Below are positions 1 through 6,287 of a DNA stretch of 14,713 nt, in pieces. This DNA is from DATJWY01 sp035500775 (lineage in GTDB: Bacteria > Pseudomonadota > Alphaproteobacteria > Acetobacterales > Acetobacteraceae). Each line of letters starts with the position of its first letter. Position 1 is the stretch's first letter. The notes beneath the pieces were generated by a model. That model worked only from the letters and a program-made list of their open reading frames with translations. It had not been told where the DNA came from and did no database searches. The stretch covers positions 1 to 14,713 of the forward strand of contig DATJWY010000069.1 in the NCBI GenBank assembly GCA_035500775.1, given 5' to 3'. Made by a program: the position numbers and the translations under genes.

Positions 1-36
1 CCCCCCCCCCCTTCCTCAACGCCCGCGAGCGCCCCC

Positions 37-62
37 GCCCTACTCCTCCGCCCTACTCCTCC
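37..62. repeat. 13-bp tandem duplication across the ygfZ stop codon
   Basis: The 13-base unit gccctactcctcc occurs twice in direct tandem (37-49 and 50-62). On the minus strand each unit carries GGAGGAGTAG, so the Glu-Glu-stop end of the YgfZ-like gene is duplicated, giving a second stop just downstream. It looks like a recent slippage duplication with no effect on the protein. Positions 1-11 are a run of C, and nothing else is recognisable in 1-36. Confidence 0.8.
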
Positions 63-877
63 GCGCTCCGCCCCGGCAGCTGCATCCACCCTTGCACGCG
101 CGTATGCAGCACCGCATCCCCGGCCACGAGTCCCTCCGCGCCGATCGCGTCCAGCCGCAGGGTCGCGAGGCCGAGCGTGTCGTGGCTGGACCGCACGGTG
201 CCGACCTCCCGCCCCTCCAGCAGCACGGGCGTTCCCGGCGGCGGCAGCGCTCCTTCGGCGATGACGGGCACCAGCCGGCGTTTGATCAGGCCGCGATAGC
301 GGGTGCGGGCGGTCAGTTCCTGGCCCATGTAGCAACCCTTGGTCCAGGAGATGCCGTGCAGCTCGTCGATTCCGGCTTCCAGCAGCACGGTTTTTTCCTC
401 CTCCAGGTCGCGTGACCCGTCCGGCAGGCCGAGTTCCAGCCGGTGCAGATCCCAGTCCATCTCGGTGGCGTTGGTGTCGAGCGGCGTCGGGCTGAGCAGC
501 CGCCAGCCGGCTTCCTCCAGGCGCGGGTCCGGCGCGGCGATGACGACGGTTTCCGGCGGCTCGCCGCTCCAGGCGGCGTGGACGGCGAGCGGCGTCTCGG
601 CCAGGCCCACCGCCGCGCGCAGCCGGTAGCGGCAGAGCCGGCGGATCAGGAGCGTCGCCTGCCCGGCCTCGCAATCCAGCAGCAGCCGCTCGCCATCTGA
701 GAAGATGAAGAAATCCGCAGTCCATTTGCCCTGTGGCGTCAGCAGCGCCGCCCATACGGCGCGGCCGGGCTCGGCCTCCCGCACGTCATTGGAGACGAGG
801 CCTTGCAGGAAGGTGACGCGGTCGGCACCGGTCACCTCCACCACGCTACGGGTGGCGAGATGCGCGATCTGGGTCAT
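53..877 (-). CDS. ygfZ: YgfZ/GcvT-like folate-binding protein
   Basis: A 274-residue member of the YgfZ family, tetrahydrofolate-binding paralogues of GcvT that help build or maintain certain Fe-S enzymes in the cytoplasm. The family signature is present as KGCYMGQE around residues 180-187, with the conserved Cys at 182, followed by TARTRYRG. The N-terminus has the typical V-x-G-x-D-x-x-x-F-L-Q-G-L-x-S-N-D pattern (residues 15-31) and residues 43-52 read AALLTPQGKW. I chose the ATG at 877. A TTG at 913 would add 12 residues without alignment to the family pattern, and neither start has a strong Shine-Dalgarno. It is divergent from the GT9 gene, with about 100 bases between the starts. The family assignment is firm; the exact Fe-S client cannot be read from the sequence. 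Confidence 0.9.
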   Translation of the reverse strand: MTQIAHLATRSVVEVTGADRVTFLQGLVSNDVREAEPGRAVWAALLTPQGKWTADFFIFSDGERLLLDCEAGQATLLIRRLCRYRLRAAVGLAETPLAVHAAWSGEPPETVVIAAPDPRLEEAGWRLLSPTPLDTNATEMDWDLHRLELGLPDGSRDLEEEKTVLLEAGIDELHGISWTKGCYMGQELTARTRYRGLIKRRLVPVIAEGALPPPGTPVLLEGREVGTVRSSHDTLGLATLRLDAIGAEGLVAGDAVLHTRVQGWMQLPGRSAEE

Positions 878-979
878 GCCCGGGAAGGTGGCAAGAAGCG
901 TCCGCCCCCGCAAGGGCGCGTGGATTGGAAGCGGCGGCTCTGGCGCGCGCGCGGGGGCGTGCTACAGGGGGAGAAAGCC

Positions 980-1897
980 ATGCGAATCCTCTTCATCACC
1001 GCGACCCGGATCGGCGACGCGGTCCTCTCCACCGGCTTGCTCGACCACCTGCTCCGCACCTACCCGGAGGCGCGATTCACCATCGCCTGCGGCCCGGTCG
1101 CGGCGGGGGTGTTCGAGCGCATGCCGCGCCGGGAGGAGACGATCCTGATCGAGAAACGCCCCCGGGACGCGCATTGGTTCGCGCTCTGGGCGCGCACCGC
1201 CGGGCGGTGGTGGGATCTGGTCGTGGATCTGCGCGGCTCGGCGATCTCCTTCCTGCTGCCGGCGCGGCGGCGGGCGGTAATGCGCGGCGGCAGGCGGCCG
1301 GGGCATCGCCTGACCCATCTCGCCGGCACGCTCGGCCTTGCCGAGCCGCCCCTGCCGGTCGCCTGGACCGGCACGGCCGACCGCGCGCGGGCCGAGGCGC
1401 TGCTGCCCCGGGGCATTCCGTTGATCGGGCTTGGCCCCACCGCGAACTGGTCCGGCAAGGTGTGGCCGGCGGAGCGGTTCGTGGCACTGTTCCAGGCGCT
1501 CGCCGAACGCCTGCCCGGCGCCGTGCCGGTGGTGTTCGCCGGCCCCGGCGAGGCGGAGCGGGCAATGGCGGCGCCGGTGCTGACGGCGCTGCCCGGGGCG
1601 ATCGACCTCGCCGGCCGGCTGACCCTGCCGGAAGCCGCCGCCTGCCTCGCCCGCTGCGCGCTGTTCGTCGGCAATGATTCCGGCCTGATGCACCTCGCCG
1701 CCGCCGCCGATGCGCCGACGCTCGGCCTGTTCGGCCCCACCCCGGCCGCCGAATACGCCCCCTCCGGCCGGCGCACCGCCATCGCCGTCGCGCCCGGCCC
1801 GGCGGGGCAGGCCCCGATCGCGGCGCTGAGCACGGAGGACGCCTTGCGGGCCGCGCTCGGCCTGCTCGCGCCGGATGCGGCGGGGCGCGCGGCATGA
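980..1897 (+). CDS. Glycosyltransferase family 9 (heptosyltransferase-like)
   Basis: A 305-residue GT9 enzyme of the ADP-heptose:LPS heptosyltransferase type, expected at the inner face of the cytoplasmic membrane in LPS core or related glycan assembly. The N-terminus MRILFITATRIGDAVLST has the conserved G-D pair (Asp13, the position of the catalytic Asp in WaaC). The C-terminal Rossmann half has KVWPAERF (160-167), GNDSG (231-235), His238 and FGPT (251-254), all standard GT9 motifs. The ATG at 980 is preferred because AGGGGGAG lies six bases upstream and because it starts directly on the beta-strand; an open frame 59 codons longer exists but its extra residues look like leader sequence. It opens the GT9-GT4-AsnB run, separated from GT4 by a 160-base inverted repeat. 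The acceptor sugar is not predictable, so no waa symbol is given. Confidence 0.88.
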   Translation: MRILFITATRIGDAVLSTGLLDHLLRTYPEARFTIACGPVAAGVFERMPRREETILIEKRPRDAHWFALWARTAGRWWDLVVDLRGSAISFLLPARRRAVMRGGRRPGHRLTHLAGTLGLAEPPLPVAWTGTADRARAEALLPRGIPLIGLGPTANWSGKVWPAERFVALFQALAERLPGAVPVVFAGPGEAERAMAAPVLTALPGAIDLAGRLTLPEAAACLARCALFVGNDSGLMHLAAAADAPTLGLFGPTPAAEYAPSGRRTAIAVAPGPAGQAPIAALSTEDALRAALGLLAPDAAGRAA

Positions 1898-1912
1898 GTA
1901 AGGCATTGGGAA

Positions 1913-2027
1913 GGCCAGGGCTCCGCCCTGGACCCGCTGGGGCCTTGAGGCCCCAGACCCCCTGCCAAACGGACGGGGGCCTGGGGCCTCAGGGCCCCAG
2001 CGGGGTCGAGGGGCAGCGCCCCTCGCC
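1913..2027. repeat. Long inverted repeat made of four GC-rich hairpins
   Basis: This fills the gap between the GT9 and GT4 genes. The left half carries hairpin ccagggc-tcc-gccctgg (1915-1931) and hairpin ctggggcc-ttga-ggccccag (1937-1956). The right half carries ctggggcc-tcag-ggccccag (1981-2000) and cgaggggc-agc-gcccctcg (2007-2025). The right half is close to the reverse complement of the left: 1931-1962 pairs with about 1975-2007 with only a few mismatches, around a 12-base loop (1963-1974). It is therefore two inward-facing copies of the repeat seen at 4857, 6191 and 12539. In RNA it could fold as one stem of about 32 bp or as four small hairpins, and it may cut or stabilise the transcript between the two genes. 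Confidence 0.85.
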
Positions 2028-2057
2028 TGACACCACCCCAAACAAAGGACCACCCCT

Positions 2058-3080
2058 ATGATCGCCCACGTCATGGCGGGCGCGCGCGCGGGCGGGGCGG
2101 AGCTTTTCTTCGAGCGCCTCGCCATCGCCCTGCACCAGGCCGGCGACCCTGTGCTGCCGGTGATCCGCCGTGATCCGGGCCGCGCCTCCCGTCTGCGCGC
2201 GGCGGGCCTCGAACCGGCGGAACTCCGCTTCGGCGGCGCGCTCGACCTGCTGACCCGGCCGCGCCTTGCCCGCCTGCTGCGGCGCACCCGGCCACGCGTG
2301 GTCGTCGCCTGGATGAACCGCGCCGCCGGCATGACCCCGCGTGGCGACTACGTGCTCGCCGGCCGGCTCGGCGGGTTCTACGACCTCGATTATTACCGGC
2401 GCTGCGACCACCTGATCGGCAACACGCGCGGCATCGCCGAGTGGATCATCCGCCAGGGCGTCTCGGCCGCGCGGGTGCATCATCTGCCGAACTTCGCCCC
2501 GGACTTCCGCGCCGCGGCCGTCACCCCGGCCGCGCTGCCGGTGCCGACGGGCGCGAAGGTGGTGCTGGCGCTCGGGCGGCTGCACCGGAACAAGGCGTTC
2601 GACGTGCTGGTGCGCGCCCTGCCCCACCTGCCCGGCGTGCACGCCGTCATCGCCGGCGAGGGGCCGGAGCGGCCGGCGCTGGAGGAGCTTGCCCGCCGCG
2701 CCGGGGTTTCCGACCGGCTGCATTTGCTCGGCTGGCGCACGGATACCGCCGCCCTCCTCGCCGCCGCCGATCTGCTCGTCTGCCCGTCCCGGCACGAGCC
2801 GCTCGGCAATGTCATCATCGAGGCCTTCTCCGCCGCCCGCCCGGTGGTGGCGGCCACGGCGGACGGGCCGCGCGAGCTGATCACGCCCGGCGAGACCGGC
2901 ATCCTGGTGCCGCTGGAGGCCCCGGCGGCGTTGGCCGGCGGCATCGGCGCGGTGCTGGAGAACGAGAGCCTCGCGGCCCGCCTCGCCGCCGGCGGCCGCG
3001 CCGCCTATGAGGCCGAGCACGCGGAAGCGCCGGTGCTCGCGCGCTGGCGGCATTTCCTCGCGACCGTGGAGCCCGTCTGA
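2058..3080 (+). CDS. Glycosyltransferase family 4 (GT-B fold)
   Basis: A 340-residue GT4 retaining glycosyltransferase. The N-terminal domain begins with a glycine-rich acceptor-side loop (GGAE, residues 12-15). The C-terminal nucleotide-sugar domain starts near residue 167 with VVLALGRLHRNKAFD (Arg174 and Lys179 at the usual phosphate-contacting positions), continues with AGEGPE (199-204), and has the hallmark E-x7-E motif (Glu247 to Glu255). The family typically runs 350-400 residues, so this is slightly short but complete. The ATG is preceded by AAAGGA with an 8-base spacer. The stop overlaps the next start by one base (TGATG), indicating translational coupling with the amidotransferase and a shared glycan pathway. 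Donor and acceptor sugars are unknown. Confidence 0.88.
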   Translation: MIAHVMAGARAGGAELFFERLAIALHQAGDPVLPVIRRDPGRASRLRAAGLEPAELRFGGALDLLTRPRLARLLRRTRPRVVVAWMNRAAGMTPRGDYVLAGRLGGFYDLDYYRRCDHLIGNTRGIAEWIIRQGVSAARVHHLPNFAPDFRAAAVTPAALPVPTGAKVVLALGRLHRNKAFDVLVRALPHLPGVHAVIAGEGPERPALEELARRAGVSDRLHLLGWRTDTAALLAAADLLVCPSRHEPLGNVIIEAFSAARPVVAATADGPRELITPGETGILVPLEAPAALAGGIGAVLENESLAARLAAGGRAAYEAEHAEAPVLARWRHFLATVEPV

Positions 3081-4840
3081 TGTGCGGTATCGCTGGCCTC
3101 GCCCTGAACCCCGCCGCGCCGCCGTTCGCGCCGGACGTGCTCGCCACCCTCGCCCGCGCCCTGGCGCATCGCGGGCCGGACGGGCTTGGCAGCGCCGTGG
3201 CCGGACGCGTGGCGCTGGTACATACGCGCCTCGCCATCATCGATCTCGCGGGCGGCAACCAGCCGCTGCATCAGGGCGCGAGTTCGCTGATCGCCAATGG
3301 CGAGATCTATAACGACCAGGCGCTGCGCGCCGCCCTGCCGGCCGCGCATTTCGCCACCGGCAGCGATTGCGAGCCGCCGCTGCATCTCTGGCGGCGCGAC
3401 GGGATGGGCTTCGCCGCGCATCTGCGGGGCATGTACGCCATCGCCATCCATGAGCGTGCCGATCGCGGCCTCGTGCTGGCGCGCGACCCGTTCGGCATCA
3501 AGCCGCTCTATGTCGCGCAGGTGCCGGGCGGGATCGCCTTCGCCTCCGAGCCGCGCGCGCTGCTGGAAGCAGGGCTGGCCGAGCGGGCCGAGCGGCCGGC
3601 GGCGCGAGCGGAGCTGCTGCAACTGCGCTTCACCACCGGGGCGGAGACGATCTTCCCCGGCATCTCCCGCGTGCTGCCGGGCGAGACGCTGCGCGCCGTC
3701 GATGGGCATATCGTGGAACGCCGCCGCATTCCGGCGCTGCCCGAGGGCGGGCCGGAGGAGATCGACGAGGAAACGGCACTCACCCGGCTTGACCGCGCGC
3801 TGATGGAAAGCGTCGACCTGCACCAGCGGAGCGACGTGCCCTATGGCATGTTCCTCTCCGGCGGCGTGGACAGCAGCACCATCCTGGCGCTGATGGCGCG
3901 GCTCAATGAGCGGCCGGTGCGGGCCTTCACCGCCGGCTTCGCCGTGCCGGGCGCGGCCGATGAGCGGGCGCATGCCGCCGCCGTGGCCCGCGCCGTGGGC
4001 GCCGAGCACGAGACGCTGGAGATCACCGAGGCGATGGTCTGGCGGCATCTGCCGGAGATCGTCGCCTGCATGGACGATCCCTCCGGGGACTACGCCATTA
4101 TCCCGACCTGGTTCCTCGCCCGGCATGCGCGGCAATCGGTGAAGGTGATCCTGAGCGGCGAAGGCGGGGACGAAATCTTCGCCGGCTATGGCCGCTACCG
4201 CAGCGCCATGCGCCCCTGGTGGGCCGGCGGGCGCGTGATGCGCGCGCGCGGCACCTTCGACGGGCTCGACGTGTTGCGCGCGCCGCCGACCGGCTGGCGC
4301 GACGGCATCGCCGCCGCCGAGGCACAGGCCGCGACCGGGGGCCGCACCCGGCTCGCCGTGGCGCAGGCGACCGACGCCGCCGACTGGCTGCCGAACGACC
4401 TGCTGATCAAGCTCGATCGCTGCCTGATGGCGCATGGGGTGGAAGGGCGGACGCCGTTCCTCGACCCGGCCGTCGCCGCCGCCGGGTTCCGGCTGCCGGA
4501 CCGGCTGAAGGTGCGGAAGGACCAGGGCAAGTGGCTGCTGCGGCGCTGGCTGGAGCAGGCCTTGCCGGTGGCGGCGCCGTTCGCGCCGAAGCAGGGGTTC
4601 ACCGTGCCGGTGGGCGCCTGGATCGCGGCGCAGGGGGCGCGGCTCGGGCCGTTGGTGGCGCGGCAGCCAGGGGTGGCCGCCATCGCCGATCCGGGGCGCG
4701 TCGCGGCGCTGTTCCGCCACGCCAGCGGCAAGCGACAGGGACTCGCGGCCTGGACGCTGCTGTTCTACGCGCTCTGGCACCGGGCGCATATCGAGGGGGT
4801 TACGCCGCGGGGGAACGTGTTCGAGGTGCTGTCCGCCTGA
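3080..4840 (+). CDS. asnB: Asparagine synthase-type glutamine amidotransferase
   Basis: A 586-residue class II glutamine amidotransferase fused to an ATP-pyrophosphatase synthetase domain, the AsnB architecture. Cys2 (MCGIAG) becomes the N-terminal nucleophile after Met removal. Glutamine-binding positions are Arg50 (HTRLAIID), NGEIYN (73-78) and Asp96 in GSDCE, where the usual Thr of GSDTE is Cys. The synthetase domain has the PPi loop SGGVDSS (260-266), SGEGGDEIFAGY (359-370) and LDRCLMAHGVEGRTPFLD, where many AsnB proteins have E-A-R-x-P-F-L-D. It could make asparagine, but its start overlaps a glycosyltransferase and it lies in a glycan cluster, where AsnB homologues often amidate a sugar acid or another polysaccharide component. 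The catalytic class is sure; the acceptor (aspartate or glycan) is not. Confidence 0.88.
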   Translation: MCGIAGLALNPAAPPFAPDVLATLARALAHRGPDGLGSAVAGRVALVHTRLAIIDLAGGNQPLHQGASSLIANGEIYNDQALRAALPAAHFATGSDCEPPLHLWRRDGMGFAAHLRGMYAIAIHERADRGLVLARDPFGIKPLYVAQVPGGIAFASEPRALLEAGLAERAERPAARAELLQLRFTTGAETIFPGISRVLPGETLRAVDGHIVERRRIPALPEGGPEEIDEETALTRLDRALMESVDLHQRSDVPYGMFLSGGVDSSTILALMARLNERPVRAFTAGFAVPGAADERAHAAAVARAVGAEHETLEITEAMVWRHLPEIVACMDDPSGDYAIIPTWFLARHARQSVKVILSGEGGDEIFAGYGRYRSAMRPWWAGGRVMRARGTFDGLDVLRAPPTGWRDGIAAAEAQAATGGRTRLAVAQATDAADWLPNDLLIKLDRCLMAHGVEGRTPFLDPAVAAAGFRLPDRLKVRKDQGKWLLRRWLEQALPVAAPFAPKQGFTVPVGAWIAAQGARLGPLVARQPGVAAIADPGRVAALFRHASGKRQGLAAWTLLFYALWHRAHIEGVTPRGNVFEVLSA

Positions 4841-4856
4841 TCCATCCGGGCCTCGC

Positions 4857-4904
4857 CAGGAGGCTTTGCCTCCTGAACCTCCACCAAAGGCCGGGGGCCT
4901 TTGG
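4857..4904. repeat. Double-hairpin intergenic repeat, diverged copy
   Basis: Two adjacent perfect hairpins follow asnB: caggaggc-ttt-gcctcctg (4857-4875, 8 bp) and ccaaaggcc-ggg-ggcctttgg (4884-4904, 9 bp), joined by AACCTCCA. Order, spacing and 3-base loops match the double hairpin at 6193-6236, but stem bases differ on both sides in a compensating way (GGGGC/GCCCC becomes GGAGGC/GCCTCC). It probably also acts as the 3' end structure of the sugar operon, although no T tract follows. Confidence 0.75.
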
Positions 4905-4921
4905 AAACCGAAAGGGTCAGG

Positions 4922-5026
4922 CGTCGACGCGGTCCGGGACGGACAGGCCCACGCCTCGCAGGCGAAGCGCCAATAGGCCTTGATGCCTTCCTCGGCGATC
5001 ACCTCCTCGACGAGCTTGCGGATCAT
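4922..5026 (-). pseudogene. Stump of a small gene, 3' end apparently lost
   Basis: A minus-strand reading frame opens with ATG at 5026 behind AAGGGG with an 8-base spacer, and directly follows an in-frame TGA. Its first 35 or so codons (MIRKLVEEVIAEEGIKAYWR, then FACEAWACPSRTAST) have the strong G/C third-position bias of real genes here. From about 4922 leftward the bias vanishes (CCT, GGT, CAA, GGA, TCA) as the frame enters the hairpin repeat at 4904-4857, then continues without a stop antisense to asnB. I read this as the start of a small protein whose natural end was lost to a frameshift or to repeat insertion. A TGA lies in another frame at about 4918-4920, so an intact short protein of about 36 residues with a local indel is also possible. 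I do not recognise the family. Confidence 0.4.
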
Positions 5027-5125
5027 TCAGTGCACCCCTTCCCTTTACGGCAAGGCGGAGTGGCCCCGGCGCGCCGCCACCGGTAAGACCAGGAGACGAG
5101 GATCAGAGAAAGAAGGAAGCCGGCA

Positions 5126-6157
5126 TTGCCGACCAAGCTGACCACGACCCCGCCCGAGCCGGGCACGGTGCTGGAGGTCGCCCCCGGCCTGCTCTGGACG
5201 CGCCTGCCCTTGCCCTGGAGCAACATCGACCACGTCAACGCCTACCTCATCGAGGACCAGGGCGGCTGGGTGGCGGTGGATACCGGCCTCGACCATGCGA
5301 TGTGCCACGAGGCCTGGGCGGCGGTCCTCGACCGCGCCCTCGGCGGCGCGCGGCTGACCCGCGTGCTGGTGACGCATTTCCATTCCGACCATGCCGACGG
5401 CGCCGCCCGGCTGGTGCAACGCGATGGCGCCGCGCTGCTGATGAACCCGGCCGAGCATGCCCACTCCATGTGGATGCACAGTGAAAGCCCGGAGCTGGCG
5501 GCGGAGATCGACGCGTTCCATCGCCGCCTCGGCCTGCCGGAGACGGCGCGGCAGGCGGCGCTCGCGGCCGGCCGGCGCATCTTCCGGCGCGAGGTGGCGG
5601 TACCGGCGGCGTTCACGCCGCTCGTGGCCGGCGACACGCTGGAGATTGGCGGCCGCGCCTTCCGCGTGCTGACCGGTGGCGGCCACAGCGTCGAGCAGGT
5701 GATGCTGCATTGCCCGGAGCAGCGCGTGCTGCTCTCCGCCGATCAGGTGCTGCCCGACATCTTCCCCATCCTCCAGGTCTATGCCCAGCGCCCGACGGCG
5801 GATTCGCTCGGCGCGTTCCTGGCCTCGCTGCGGGCGCTGTCGGCGGAGATCCCGGAGGACACGCTGACGCTGCCCGGCCATGGCATCCCCTTCCACGGCC
5901 TGCATCCCCGCCTGCGGGCGCAGCGCGAGCACCAGGCGCGGCGCTGCGAGCGCGTGGCGCGGGCCTTCGCCGCCGGCCCCGGCACCTTGCCGGAGATCAT
6001 GGCCCGGGTATTCCCGCGCCACCCGGACATGATGAGCCTCGGCCTGCTTGGCTCAGACCTGCTCTCCTTGCTCAACCATCTGGTTACGGAAGGAACGATC
6101 ATCCGCCGCGAGGGCGAGGATGGGGTGGATGTCTATGCCGCCGCGCCGGTCAGGTAA
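5126..6157 (+). CDS. MBL-fold metallo-hydrolase with C-terminal winged-helix-like tail
   Basis: A 343-residue metallo-beta-lactamase-fold hydrolase. The metal-binding signature HFHSDHAD is present (His84, His86, Asp88, His89), followed by His187 (GGHSVEQV), Asp206 (LLSADQVLP) and His252 (LPGHGIPF), so a full dinuclear site is predicted. Residues about 280-340 form a helical tail ending in strand-like GTIIRREGEDGVDVY, resembling the winged-helix C-terminus of LACTB2-like and related MBL proteins, which act on thioester, lactone or nucleic-acid substrates. The start is TTG at 5126, supported by AGAAGGAAG seven bases upstream; there is no closer ATG. The TAA stop abuts the left end of the repeat element at 6158. 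The substrate cannot be assigned; a generic quorum-quenching or glyoxalase label would be a guess. Confidence 0.85.
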   Translation: MPTKLTTTPPEPGTVLEVAPGLLWTRLPLPWSNIDHVNAYLIEDQGGWVAVDTGLDHAMCHEAWAAVLDRALGGARLTRVLVTHFHSDHADGAARLVQRDGAALLMNPAEHAHSMWMHSESPELAAEIDAFHRRLGLPETARQAALAAGRRIFRREVAVPAAFTPLVAGDTLEIGGRAFRVLTGGGHSVEQVMLHCPEQRVLLSADQVLPDIFPILQVYAQRPTADSLGAFLASLRALSAEIPEDTLTLPGHGIPFHGLHPRLRAQREHQARRCERVARAFAAGPGTLPEIMARVFPRHPDMMSLGLLGSDLLSLLNHLVTEGTIIRREGEDGVDVYAAAPVR

Positions 6158-6281
6158 TATCAGCGGTCTTATTGGTTGACCCACCTGGAAGGCCAGGGGC
6201 TTTGCCCCTGGACCCCACTGGGGCCATTGGCCCCAGACCCCTTTTCGTGAATGACCCCAAATTTATGCGGGGCGGAGCCCC
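6158..6281. repeat. Hairpin repeat element, copy with left end only
   Basis: The element starts directly after the MBL stop with TATCAGCGGTCTTATTGG, which matches the left terminal repeat of the element at 12507 at about 20 of 25 positions. It then has hairpin ccaggggc-ttt-gcccctgg (6193-6211), hairpin ctggggcc-att-ggccccag (6218-6236) and hairpin ggggc-gga-gcccc (6269-6281), ending seven bases before the thiC stop. Positions 6191-6225 are identical to 12539-12573 (35 bases). The right inverted repeat seen in the 12.5-kb copy is missing here. Lying between convergent genes, the stems probably serve as a bidirectional transcription end. Confidence 0.8.
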
Positions 6282-6287
6282 TCGCCT

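Noticed and set aside
803..979. 59-codon upstream extension of the GT9 gene
   Set aside because: The extension overlaps the ygfZ start region antisense, has no GT9 similarity, and the ATG at 980 has a strong Shine-Dalgarno and a typical N-terminus.
962..2332. 456-codon minus-strand open frame across the GT9 gene and the inverted repeat
   Set aside because: It spans a gene, a hairpin repeat and the next gene start; there is no coding signature independent of the plus-strand genes.
3005..5026. 673-codon open frame antisense to asnB
   Set aside because: Only the first 35 codons show coding bias; the rest is Arg/Pro/Gly/His-rich composition typical of the complement of a GC-rich gene. Only the N-terminal stump is kept, as a possible pseudogene.
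4901..5086. Plus-strand 61-codon frame between asnB and the MBL gene
   Set aside because: It has no Shine-Dalgarno, is Arg/Gly/Pro-rich, and begins inside the hairpin repeat; the opposite strand carries the better coding signal.
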